NCBI GenBank assembly: GCA_946553025.1
Contig: CAMNRM010000054.1
Location: 1 to 34,597 of the forward strand
Direction of reading: 5' to 3'
Length of the DNA stretch: 34,597 nt
Source: an uncultured Clostridium sp.
Lineage (GTDB): Bacteria; Bacillota; Clostridia; Lachnospirales; Lachnospiraceae
Below, piece after piece: positions 1 through 9,226 of this stretch. The translations under genes and the position numbers were made by a program. Each line of letters starts with the position of its first letter. Position 1 is the stretch's first letter. The notes beneath the pieces are model-generated. The model searched no databases and was not told the origin of the DNA. It was given only the letters and a program-made list of their open reading frames with translations.

Positions 1-7
1 AGCACAT

Positions 8-75
8 TTGGCAGAGGAAAGCAAGCAAAAAACATGAGTTTGTGATTCCTGGGGCTGGGTGCTATCCTCTGCCAA
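8..75. repeat. 11-bp inverted repeat near the window edge
   Basis: TTGGCAGAGGA at 8-18 is exactly complementary to TCCTCTGCCAA at 65-75, with a 46-base loop. It lies downstream of the minus-strand ribbon-helix-helix gene and could be part of a terminator or a larger structure cut by the window edge. There is no T-tract to settle this. I see no gene in 1-163. Confidence 0.35.
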
Positions 76-163
76 TCTTATTCTCTTATCAATTCCCATC
101 TTTTGGACTTTTTGTCCCTCTGCTCCGCCAGCATATGCTATAGATTTTCATGGGTGGCTATTC

Positions 164-379
164 CTAGGGGTTGTTGTCACGTTCCATTGTTTCATCAATC
201 GCTCGAACAACGAAAGAATTCATACTTTCCCCCATATTGGCGGCGTGTTCCTGAACTTTTGCTTTGTTACCTTTTGGAACTCTAATGCGTATATCTTCAA
301 CAGATTCTTTTAGATATTTTGCGCTTGCTTTGCGCCTTGCGTCTGTTTGACCGGTATATGTACCCTTTTTTTCTGGCAT
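164..379 (-). CDS. Ribbon-helix-helix (Arc/CopG-like) DNA-binding protein
   Basis: A 71-residue protein starting MPEKKGTYTG. The basic N-terminal tail (residues 1-28) is followed by a short strand (DIRIRVPKG) and two predicted helices (KAKVQEHAANMG, SMNSFVVRAIDETMER), the usual plan of Arc/MetJ-type repressors and antitoxins. I chose the internal ATG at 379 because AGAAGG sits about six bases upstream of it; the longer frame, opening at 436, has no such signal. A minus-strand promoter, TGGACA (476-471), 17-bp spacer and TATAAT (453-448), drives it. The -35 lies inside one of three repeats in the divergent intergenic region, which suggests autoregulation together with the rightward operon. No toxin partner is visible downstream before the window edge. 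The fold is likely; the target and partner are inferred. Confidence 0.75.
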   Translation of the reverse strand: MPEKKGTYTGQTDARRKASAKYLKESVEDIRIRVPKGNKAKVQEHAANMGESMNSFVVRAIDETMERDNNP

Positions 380-447
380 AAATACACCTTCTTTCTGTGT
401 CATAATGAGGTCGTGAAAAATAAAATTCTTTTCCACCTTACACTGAC

Positions 448-476
448 ATTATAGCATATGTGAATATGTGTGTCCA
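448..476 (-). promoter_or_regulatory. Promoter of the ribbon-helix-helix gene
   Basis: On the minus strand, TGGACA (476-471), 17-bp spacer, TATAAT (453-448). This is five of six at -35 and a perfect -10. The -35 is embedded in the first operator-like repeat (466-480). Confidence 0.7.
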
Positions 477-557
477 TATACAAAATAGACAAAATTTCTT
501 TGGATGTGTGCCCATATATTTAGCCGATGTGTCAATAGAAATATGTGTGCCCATATG
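466..557. repeat. Three phased operator-like direct repeats
   Basis: ATGTGTGTCCATATA (466-480), ATGTGTGCCCATATA (504-518) and ATGTGTGCCCATATG (543-557) are spaced 38 and 39 bp apart. They cover the divergent promoter region between the ribbon-helix-helix gene and the HIRAN gene. The first overlaps the leftward -35, and the third lies between the rightward -35 and -10. They are probable binding sites for the ribbon-helix-helix protein (inference). Confidence 0.7.
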
Positions 558-564
558 CTATAAT
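536..564 (+). promoter_or_regulatory. Promoter of the HIRAN-led operon
   Basis: TATAAT at 559-564 is a perfect -10 with a weak TAGAAA (536-541) at 17-bp spacing. The third repeat occupies the spacer, so occupancy would block this promoter. Confidence 0.55.
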
Positions 565-593
565 AGAGTCATCAAAAGAAAGGAGCACACAAA

Positions 594-1031
594 ATGAAGC
601 AGATAACCAACATCAGAAAAAGTGTTTGCATCATGGCCAACGAATTAAAAAAGGCCGGCTACACCTTGTCTGAAGCTTTCAAGAAAGCCTGGCAGCGGGT
701 AAAGCTTTCCATGACCATCCGTGCCGTTGGAACAACCTTTGAAAACCGTCAGGAGCGCCTTGGATTCCTGAAAAGGTTTAAGGCAGAGGATTTAAGCGTT
801 ACCCTGGAAAGAGAAGCCAATAACCGGTTTGATGGCTGTGCAATCCGTATTGTTGTTCATATCCATCCAATTCACCGAAAAACCGTTATTGGGTACGTGC
901 CCAGAGGTTTGTCCAGGGAACTGGCAAAAGTGATGGATGCAGGGGCCACGGTCAAGGCTAAGCTGCTGGAAATCATCGGCGGCTATGGATACAAAGAAAC
1001 CTTTGGCGCTCTGATAAACATAGCCATATAA
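594..1031 (+). CDS. HIRAN-domain protein of a mobile element
   Basis: A 145-residue protein. Residues 1-40 contain the tract MANELKKAGYTLSEAFKKAW, a basic helical segment I associate with small phage and element proteins. Residues about 42-140 match the HIRAN domain (known from eukaryotic HLTF/Rad5 and many stand-alone bacterial proteins): VGTTFENRQ, SVTLEREANNRFDGCAIRI, IGYVPRGLSRELAKVMDAGA. In HLTF the domain binds DNA 3' ends. The bacterial stand-alone form is not well characterised, so nucleic-acid binding here is an inference. The start is backed by AAAGGAG nine bases upstream. It is the first gene of a rightward run reaching the integrase, and its promoter overlaps the operator repeats, so it is probably controlled by the divergent ribbon-helix-helix protein. 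Confidence 0.75.
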   Translation: MKQITNIRKSVCIMANELKKAGYTLSEAFKKAWQRVKLSMTIRAVGTTFENRQERLGFLKRFKAEDLSVTLEREANNRFDGCAIRIVVHIHPIHRKTVIGYVPRGLSRELAKVMDAGATVKAKLLEIIGGYGYKETFGALINIAI

Positions 1032-1042
1032 GGCGGTGGAGC

Positions 1043-1288
1043 ATGAAAGAAAACAAAGTTTTAGAGCAGTTGAAGCATGAAGCCCTCTACGCACAGCGTT
1101 CCTTTTCCACGGAGTTATTATACCAGACTTACGGAAAAGCGCAGATGGCGCGGCAGTTGAAAGTCCTGACACAGTCGGAGTTCATGGAAATGAATCACAT
1201 GACGGTTTACTTTATGAACACTGACCAGGAATATATTCAGCACTGCAACCAGGAATACGCTAAGTGCTGCAGAGTCGTAACAATGTAA
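1043..1288 (+). CDS. Small protein of unknown function (81 residues)
   Basis: I do not recognise this protein. It starts 11 bases after the HIRAN stop codon with a purine-rich ribosome site (AAGGCGGTGGAGC). It is soluble and helix-rich, with two C-terminal cysteines. A repeated MN-H/T pattern (EFMEMNHMTVYFMNTDQEY) sits mid-protein. Because of spacing and codon-like composition I take it as a real cargo gene of the element, cotranscribed with the HIRAN gene. Confidence 0.55.
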   Translation: MKENKVLEQLKHEALYAQRSFSTELLYQTYGKAQMARQLKVLTQSEFMEMNHMTVYFMNTDQEYIQHCNQEYAKCCRVVTM

Positions 1289-1294
1289 GAAAAC

Positions 1295-1401
1295 GCCCTT
1301 ACCAGAGCGGCAACTCTGATAGGGGCAAGTAGCCCAATGGTAGGCAAATAGGGGCATGAGGAAATTATAACACCATCCTCTGCCCTCTGTAAAGAGAGGA
1401 T
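1295..1401 (+). promoter_or_regulatory. Structured leader that can hide the next ribosome site
   Basis: GCCCTTACCAGAG (1295-1307) pairs with CTCTGATAGGGGC (1314-1326) in a 13-bp stem with one G-U and one C-A. Further on, ATCCTCT (1375-1381) is fully complementary to AGAGGAT (1395-1401), which contains the Shine-Dalgarno sequence of the gene starting at 1411. This could be a translational switch. No known riboswitch class is recognised. Confidence 0.4.
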
Positions 1402-1410
1402 TTGAAAGAA

Positions 1411-1644
1411 ATGCAAACAATAACTACAGCGTTCCCGGATGAGGGAACCTATCAGAAAATTTATGATGAATGTCTGGAAAATATGCCGCAGGCAAACGAA
1501 ACTGTCGGAAATAGTTACGAGGAGATAAGAAGAGCATTAGACGAATATATTTCCGCTATCAGTGAATGGATGTTTCGCTATGCTTACCAGTGCGGATATG
1601 AAGCTGCTGTGAAAACTATACAGAAAGGTGATGTGATTGCATGA
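1411..1644 (+). CDS. Small helical protein, DUF6809-like
   Basis: A 77-residue protein. The C-terminal pattern (SEWMFRYAYQCGYEAAVKT) resembles the small DUF6809-type proteins common in Clostridia mobile elements, which end in an aromatic-rich Y-x-x-G-[FY]-x-x-[GA] helix. This assignment comes from memory of the family and is tentative. I chose ATG 1411 with GAGAGGA ten bases upstream; a TTG at 1402 would sit directly on the ribosome site. Its last codons overlap the next gene (ATGA at 1641), so the two are translationally coupled. Confidence 0.55.
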   Translation: MQTITTAFPDEGTYQKIYDECLENMPQANETVGNSYEEIRRALDEYISAISEWMFRYAYQCGYEAAVKTIQKGDVIA

Positions 1645-1841
1645 GTTTTAGCAAAGATATAGAGCTGGAAAACATTCATTACAAGTATGAGCGGCTTACT
1701 TCTCTTATCGGAATTTTGCAGATGTTTGTTACTGAAATTGTGGAAGTTGCGGGCGCACCGGCAGACAGTCTTACAAATGCTTTATTTGAGATTGAACTTG
1801 AAATGCAGGATAATAATGAGAAATTTAAAAATCTCATATAG
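1641..1841 (+). CDS. Small acidic helical protein of unknown function (66 residues)
   Basis: I do not recognise this protein. It starts inside an ATGA overlap with the preceding gene, which indicates coupled translation. Residues 5-66 are predicted helical, with an amphipathic LTSLIGILQMFVTEIVEV segment followed by an acidic C-terminal helix (LFEIELEMQDNNEKF). A small coiled-coil or dimerising protein fits. It has no membrane segment and no metal-binding motif. Confidence 0.5.
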   Translation: MSFSKDIELENIHYKYERLTSLIGILQMFVTEIVEVAGAPADSLTNALFEIELEMQDNNEKFKNLI

Positions 1842-1863
1842 GAAAATGGGGAACAAAAAAATT

Positions 1864-1965
1864 ATGACAGAAATACAGTTGAAAATTGATGCTGAATTGT
1901 GGCAAGCGCTTAAAATAATTTATCAACTGCGAAAAGAAGGACAGGTAAAAGATGATGAAAATTGA
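1864..1965 (+). CDS. Possible 33-residue small protein
   Basis: A short frame (MTEIQLKIDAELWQALKIIY...) lies between two better-supported genes. GGGGAA is about ten bases upstream, and its end overlaps the start of the next gene at 1952. An alternative ATG at 1846 would add six residues. The amphipathic helix and compact spacing suggest a genuine small gene, but evidence is limited. Confidence 0.35.
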   Translation: MTEIQLKIDAELWQALKIIYQLRKEGQVKDDEN

Positions 1966-2407
1966 CAATATTAAGATTTTCCCCACCTTCCAGGAGAATC
2001 CTCCAAAACCGGAGAAGCTGGAAAGGAAGATTTTATACTACACCAGGACGGGGAAGTTTGAATCGGAAATCATTATTGATAAGTCTGGCCAGCTGATAGA
2101 CGGCTACACCAGTTATCTTATTGCCCGGCTTTACGGCCTTAATGAGGTTCCGGTTCGATATGGACGCAGAGAGATTGTCCTGGCAGTATTTAAGCCCGGC
2201 GGGAAAGCATATGCCTGGAAACTGCCTTTAAGCTTTTCCGGACAGATAAAGGCCGGGGATAAAGTGAAGGTGGAAACTTCAGCAGGGGCAAGCCTTGCTA
2301 CTGTAGTAAGTGTTGAAGAATATGATGGGCAAAAGCCGGAACCACATAGAAAGGTGATCCGCTTATGCAGAAAGGGGAAACAGCATGGAAAAAAGAGAAA
2401 TGATTGA
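1952..2407 (+). CDS. ParB-like N-terminal domain protein with DUF5839 C-terminus
   Basis: A 151-residue protein. Residues 1-70 match the ParB/sulfiredoxin-like N-terminal fold found in small Clostridia element proteins: FPTFQENPPKPEKLERKI, then IIIDKSGQLIDGYTSYLIARLYGLNEVPVRY, with the I-D-G-Y core. Residues about 75-140 resemble DUF5839 (KAYAWKLPLSFSGQIKAGDKVKVET, then V-x-R near the end). It lacks the GERRxRA box of canonical ParB, so a role in partitioning is not implied. A nuclease or nucleotide-hydrolase activity has been proposed for related folds but cannot be read here. It overlaps the next gene by 23 bases. Confidence 0.7.
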   Translation: MMKIDNIKIFPTFQENPPKPEKLERKILYYTRTGKFESEIIIDKSGQLIDGYTSYLIARLYGLNEVPVRYGRREIVLAVFKPGGKAYAWKLPLSFSGQIKAGDKVKVETSAGASLATVVSVEEYDGQKPEPHRKVIRLCRKGKQHGKKRND

Positions 2408-2651
2408 TTTGATAATTCAGGAGAGGCTTTCCCTGTACTTTCAGAAGAACAGCGCTCCGGGAATGGCAAGGATGAAAAGAAGTGATGAATTCCTGGCCCT
2501 GTTAGAGGAAAAGGCTCCGGAGCTGGCAGAGGAGTTTCAAAACTATCTGGATTGGATAGCTGCGCATGGTGGGGACGAGCAGGAGGGTATTTATTTGTAT
2601 GGCCTGCACGATGGCATCCGGCTGATGAAGGATGTTATTATGATAGCATAA
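2385..2651 (+). CDS. Small DUF6809-like protein
   Basis: An 88-residue protein, mostly helical and acidic. The C-terminal YLYGLHDGIRLMKDVIMIA matches the Y-x-x-G-x-x-x-G-x-x-L-M pattern I associate with DUF6809-type small proteins, and parallels the end of the gene at 1411. AAGGGGAAAC provides a ribosome site within the end of the upstream gene, so the two are coupled. Function is unknown. Confidence 0.55.
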   Translation: MEKREMIDLIIQERLSLYFQKNSAPGMARMKRSDEFLALLEEKAPELAEEFQNYLDWIAAHGGDEQEGIYLYGLHDGIRLMKDVIMIA

Positions 2652-2818
2652 GAAAAAGCGGAAGGTGGGGGCTGTCTGGCCTCTGCCTTCGGTGCACCAG
2701 GACAGACCAGGAATCTTGCACCGGTGCAAGAATGGTTGAGATGGGTGCAGAACCCAATAAAGCCTAATATTTCACAAGAAAGATTTTTGAAAGTATTTTT
2801 TTAGAAAGGTGGTGTTTT
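2652..2818. other. Palindrome-rich spacer before the integrase
   Basis: This gene-free gap holds a perfect 18-bp palindrome (2714-2731, core CTTGCACCGGTGCAAG), a second palindrome GGTGCACC (2691-2698) and a small hairpin GGGTGCAGAACCC (2743-2755). All three share the GGTGCA word. An operator, a recombination-directionality site or a structured leader for the integrase are all possible. No excisionase gene is present here. Confidence 0.45.
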
Positions 2819-4042
2819 ATGGCAGGAAAAAAGAGAACCGATAATAAGGGCCGGATTTTAAGAACTGGGGAGATGCAACGGTCAGAGGATAACCGGTATT
2901 TATATCGTTATACAGATTTGCAGGGTAAAAAAAGAACAGTCTATGCCTTAACCTTGCCGGAGTTAAGGAAGAAAGAAAAAGAAATAAGTCGTGACCTTCA
3001 GGATAGGATAGACACGGATAAAGCAGAAATGACATTAAATCAGTTATTTCAAATGTACATGGAAACCAAGTCAGATTTACGAGATAGCACCAGGTGCAAC
3101 TATATTTCTGTGTGGAATAATAACATAAAGGATTCTCTTTTGGGAAATATGGAAATAGGGCAGATAAAGCAGTTTCATGTCCGGGTTTTCTATACGGAAC
3201 TTATGAGAAGAGGATTAGCGGCAAATACAATCAAATTATGCCATAGCCTGATTTTTCCGGCCCTGGAAATGGCAGTGGATTCAGATATCATTCGGAAAAA
3301 TCCTGCAAAGGATTGTAAAAAAGGAATTTTCGGGACGAAGAAAAAACGGAGGGCGTTAAGTATTACAGAGCAGGAAGAATTTTTAAGTTTTATAAAAGAC
3401 AGCAATATTTATAAGGTATATTATCCTTTGATTGTGTTTGCCTTATGTACTGGCCTTAGGGTAGGGGAATTAACAGGACTTCGCTGGGCCGATGTGGACT
3501 TAAAGGAGAATGTTATACATATTCGCCAGCAGTTAACTTATAAAAATTATGGCGAGGGTTGTAAGTTTTACTTTCAAGAACTAAAAACAGATGCGGGGCG
3601 ACGGGATATTCCATTGACCGCAGAGGCAAGGAAATGTTTGACCTGGCAAAAAGAACTTTATCTTTTATTGGGAACGTCGAAAAAGCGACAGGAGATAGAA
3701 GGAGTTACTGATTTTGTTTTTGTGAATACCCAGGGAAAACCTTATGCCACAAATGCTATTAATTTTATGTTAAAGAATGTGGTACAAGCCTATAATAGGC
3801 AGGAGAAAATATGGACTGTAAAGGGAAATAAATATTTTCGTCCTCTGCCGCATATTTCAGCACACATATTAAGGCATACAGCATGTACGAGGCTGGCAGA
3901 GTCTGGACTTGACCCTAAAGTATTGCAGTATATCATGGGTCATGCAAGCATATCTGTTACCATGGATATTTATACCCACTTGGATTTTTCACAGATCCGG
4001 AAGAAAATAGAAGCTGTGCAGGAAAAGACCATGATAGGATAA
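2819..4042 (+). CDS. int: Tn916-type tyrosine recombinase (integrase)
   Basis: A 407-residue protein, close to Tn916 Int (about 405). The N-terminal arm-binding domain (residues 8-50: NKGRILRTGEMQRSEDNRY, YRYTDLQGKKRTVYALTL) is typical of Tn916-family integrases. A SAM-like core-binding domain follows (about 75-165), then the catalytic domain with Arg in TGLRVGEL, the H-x-x-R box in HILRHTACTRL, the GHASISVT box and the nucleophile Tyr in IYTHLD. All catalytic residues are present, so it should be active. GAAAGGTGG supplies the ribosome site. It is the last gene of the element and is followed by its own terminator and paired GGTACAAAA repeats. No excisionase-like gene is visible next to it. 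Confidence 0.95.
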   Translation: MAGKKRTDNKGRILRTGEMQRSEDNRYLYRYTDLQGKKRTVYALTLPELRKKEKEISRDLQDRIDTDKAEMTLNQLFQMYMETKSDLRDSTRCNYISVWNNNIKDSLLGNMEIGQIKQFHVRVFYTELMRRGLAANTIKLCHSLIFPALEMAVDSDIIRKNPAKDCKKGIFGTKKKRRALSITEQEEFLSFIKDSNIYKVYYPLIVFALCTGLRVGELTGLRWADVDLKENVIHIRQQLTYKNYGEGCKFYFQELKTDAGRRDIPLTAEARKCLTWQKELYLLLGTSKKRQEIEGVTDFVFVNTQGKPYATNAINFMLKNVVQAYNRQEKIWTVKGNKYFRPLPHISAHILRHTACTRLAESGLDPKVLQYIMGHASISVTMDIYTHLDFSQIRKKIEAVQEKTMIG

Positions 4043-4052
4043 AAGCAGATTA

Positions 4053-4095
4053 GGCTGCTACCAAGTAAGATAAACGGGTGGCGGCCAGTTTTTTT
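4053..4095 (+). terminator. Integrase terminator
   Basis: GGCTGCTACC (4053-4062) pairs with GGTGGCGGCC (4077-4086) in a 10-bp stem with two G-U pairs. It is followed by a run of seven T (4089-4095). It would insulate the groESL operon from element transcription. Confidence 0.75.
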
Positions 4096-4097
4096 GG

Positions 4098-4122
4098 AAA
4101 AGGTACAAAAAAGGTACAAAAT
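4098..4122. repeat. Paired GGTACAAAA repeats at the element end
   Basis: GGTACAAAA occurs at 4102-4110 and 4113-4121, 11 bp apart (one helical turn), just downstream of the integrase gene. Direct repeats at this position are the usual arm-type binding sites of Tn916-family integrases, so the element end is probably within 4097-4190. The core attachment site cannot be read without the other end. Confidence 0.5.
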
Positions 4123-4194
4123 TCGGAAATCTGAAAAAGAACAGGCAAAGGAAAGCCCGCAATCATTGGCAGTTTACAAATAATTTATAAAAAA

Positions 4195-4221
4195 TTAGCA
4201 CTCGCCTATTGACAGTGCTAA
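4195..4221. promoter_or_regulatory. CIRCE operator (HrcA-binding site) of groESL
   Basis: TTAGCACTC (4195-4203), 9-bp spacer, CAGTGCTAA (4213-4221). This matches the CIRCE consensus TTAGCACTC-N9-GAGTGCTAA except for one base. It overlaps the -35 of the promoter, as expected for HrcA repression. Confidence 0.95.
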
Positions 4222-4237
4222 CAATTGGTGATATAAC
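4209..4237 (+). promoter_or_regulatory. groESL promoter
   Basis: TTGACA (4209-4214), 17-bp spacer, TATAAC (4232-4237). The -35 lies partly inside the CIRCE right arm, so HrcA binding would exclude RNA polymerase. Confidence 0.85.
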
Positions 4238-4306
4238 TTATCATGTAGTAAATGAAAGGCATGAAAAAAGCAGAATGAAAAAAGATTAAATACAGGAGGA
4301 ATGAAC

Positions 4307-4591
4307 ATGAAGTTAGTACCTTTATTTGACAAAGTTGTGTTAAAGCAGTTAATTGCAGAAGAAACCACAAAATCGGGCATTGTTTTACCAGGTCAGGCGA
4401 AGGAGAAGCCGCAGCAGGCAGAGGTTATCGCTGTAGGCCCCGGCGGTGTGGTTGACGGCAAGGAAATCACGATGCAGGTAAAGGAAGGCGATAAGGTTAT
4501 TTATTCCAAGTACGCCGGAACCGATGTGGAGGTTGACGAGGAGAAGTACGTTATCGTTAAGCAGAGCGATATTTTAGCAGTGATTGCTTAA
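4307..4591 (+). CDS. groES: Co-chaperonin GroES
   Basis: A 94-residue protein of normal length for GroES (10-kDa heptameric lid of GroEL in the cytoplasm). It starts MKLVPLFDKVVLKQ. It carries the mobile-loop region (ETTKSGIVLPGQAKEKPQQAEVIAVGPG), the roof motif and the C-terminal YVIVKQSDILAVI. AGGAGG at 4294-4299 is seven bases before ATG 4307; an in-frame ATG at 4301 would be only one base from it, so 4307 is the better start. It is the first gene of a CIRCE-controlled operon with groEL, so it should be heat- and stress-induced through loss of HrcA repression. Confidence 0.97.
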   Translation: MKLVPLFDKVVLKQLIAEETTKSGIVLPGQAKEKPQQAEVIAVGPGGVVDGKEITMQVKEGDKVIYSKYAGTDVEVDEEKYVIVKQSDILAVIA

Positions 4592-4726
4592 ACATTTGGA
4601 TAATTTGGATAAATTTAAAGATAAAAGAAACAAGAAGAGCTTCGTGCAAAAAATATGATGTGGACACAGTGAATGTATAGTGAATGAATGTTTAAAGTGA
4701 ATGTTAAAAAATCTGGAGGTTGATGA

Positions 4727-6352
<1,626 letters not shown>

Positions 6353-6382
6353 GCGAAAGCAGAGTCAGATAAATGAAAGTGA

Positions 6383-6420
6383 AACCTGGCCATGCTTGCA
6401 TGAGCCGGGTTTTGCTTTTA
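6383..6420 (+). terminator. groESL terminator
   Basis: AACCTGGC-CATGC, two-base loop, GCATG-A-GCCGGGTT, giving a 13-bp stem with one bulge and one G-U, followed by TTTGCTTTTA. Confidence 0.85.
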
Positions 6421-6430
6421 TTTATATGAC

Positions 6431-6498
6431 GAGCAACGGTAACGAGAAGGAGCAAAGCGGATTCGAGTTATCGTTGCGGCAGAACACGAAGTGTTCTG
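6431..6498. repeat. REP-like double hairpin
   Basis: GCAACGGTAAC (about 6433-6443) pairs with GTTATCGTTGC (about 6468-6478). Directly after it, CAGAACAC (6480-6487), a GAA loop, and GTGTTCTG (6491-6498) form a second perfect 8-bp hairpin. Two adjacent hairpins in an intergenic gap without a T-tract look like a dispersed REP/BIME-type element. Copy number cannot be checked within this window. Confidence 0.45.
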
Positions 6499-6618
6499 AC
6501 TCTGCGCTGTAGAAAGAAGCAGTCATAGATCCTGCCTGCATGAGTCAAACTCCGCTTTTCTTTATCTGACTATATGACAAGCAAAACCACCACAAAAAAC
6601 CCGAAAGGAATCACACAA

Positions 6619-7116
6619 ATGAATCAGGACACTTATGTAGAATGGTTAGTGAAACGAAAAGAACCCGCCTATGCATGGCCCGTTCGCATTGTTATGGGAA
6701 TACTCTGTATTTTCTCTCTTCTGATAGCACTCACGCAGGTATGGGGAATCCTGCTTTTAGTTGCTGCAGGCATAGGAACCTTCTTCCTTTTCCAGACCCT
6801 AAGCATCGAATACGAATATCTCTTTGTAGACGGCACCCTGTCCATCGATAAAATCCTTGGAAAGGCCCGGAGAAAAAAGGTTATCGAGTGTGCAAAAGAG
6901 GACCTTCTTATCGTTGCCCCCTCCGATTCCTTCGTATTAAAAGACTACGAAACCAAAGACAGCAAGCTTATCGACTGCTCCTCCGGAGAAAAAGGAAAAA
7001 AGCCCTACGCATTCATCTACAAAAAAGGCCCCCAGCACATTAAACTCCTGCTGGAACCCAACGATAAGCTCATCCAAGCCTACCGCAACACCTCCCCATC
7101 AAAAGTTGTGCTATAG
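6619..7116 (+). CDS. DUF6106-like membrane-anchored protein
   Basis: A 165-residue protein starting MNQDTYVEWLVKRKEPAYAWPVR. Two hydrophobic segments (about 22-40 and 43-63: IVMGILCIFSLLIALTQVW and ILLLVAAGIGTFFLF) form a helical hairpin in the membrane. The rest is a soluble domain beginning with the pattern EYEYLFVDGTLSIDKILGKARRKKV, as in the DUF6106 family of Clostridia (assignment from memory, function unknown). I chose ATG 6619 because GAAAGGAA sits eight bases upstream; an earlier in-frame ATG at 6574 has none. It is a stand-alone gene between groEL and guaB with its own terminator. Confidence 0.75.
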   Translation: MNQDTYVEWLVKRKEPAYAWPVRIVMGILCIFSLLIALTQVWGILLLVAAGIGTFFLFQTLSIEYEYLFVDGTLSIDKILGKARRKKVIECAKEDLLIVAPSDSFVLKDYETKDSKLIDCSSGEKGKKPYAFIYKKGPQHIKLLLEPNDKLIQAYRNTSPSKVVL

Positions 7117-7149
7117 GCGATCACTTCTCTCTAAAATCAAACCAAAATC

Positions 7150-7190
7150 AAGCCAGAATGTATCCCTAAAAAATACATCCTGGCTTAATC
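7150..7190 (+). terminator. Terminator after the DUF6106-like gene
   Basis: AAGCCAGAATGTAT (7150-7163) pairs with ATACATCCTGGCTT (7173-7186), a 14-bp stem with one mismatch, followed by a moderately U-rich tail (AATCCTTCTTATT). Confidence 0.75.
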
Positions 7191-7194
7191 CTTC

Positions 7195-7252
7195 TTATTC
7201 CCCCTTACCTTACCTTAACTTATCTTAACTTACCTCAACTTAACTTTATCCC
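7195..7252. repeat. Pyrimidine-rich CTTA repeat tract
   Basis: Repeated CCTTA/ACTTA words (CTTACCTTACCTTAACTTAT and variants) spaced about 5 and 10-11 bases fill this gap. There is no coding potential. It may be a slippage-prone tract. Confidence 0.5.
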
Positions 7253-7336
7253 CATCCCCCTCAAAAAACCATCGATATATTAGCCAACCCCCTTTTCTCT
7301 TATAAGTAAAATGAATAAATCATCCCGCACAAATAT

Positions 7337-7365
7337 TTGACAAGCACTTAAAAGTTTGTTAGAAT
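7337..7365 (+). promoter_or_regulatory. guaB promoter
   Basis: TTGACA (7337-7342), 17-bp spacer, TAGAAT (7360-7365). The start of transcription would be near 7372, leaving a leader of about 225 bases before guaB. Confidence 0.8.
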
Positions 7366-7449
7366 TAGCTACTAATAAGCAGAAACGAACAGAAATAAGA
7401 CAAGAATAAAGAACAAAATCACAAACCATCTATGCAAAAACAAGTTCCC

Positions 7450-9051
<1,602 letters not shown>

Positions 9052-9101
9052 ATGTATGAAAAAAGCGTGGATCAGAACGTGAATAACTGAAATGAAAAAT
9101 T

Positions 9102-9160
9102 AAGCACTTCTCTGCCGTGAAATGACGTGGTAAAATGGATGGCAGAAGAAGTGCTTTTTA
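9102..9160 (+). terminator. guaB terminator
   Basis: AAGCACTTCTCTGCC (9102-9116) pairs with GGCAGAAGAAGTGCTT (9141-9156), about 15 bp with a single bulge, followed by TTTTA. The loop is about 24 bases. Confidence 0.85.
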
Positions 9161-9226
9161 TAAATCAAGAGAAATCGATAAATCGCAAAACCGTACATAA
9201 ATGAAAAACAGAAAGGGTTTGACCAC

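Noticed and set aside
4668-4703. Three AGTGAATG repeats between groES and groEL
   Set aside because: Irregular spacing (11 and 17 bases) with no dyad and no overlap with a promoter. Probably chance in AT-rich spacer.
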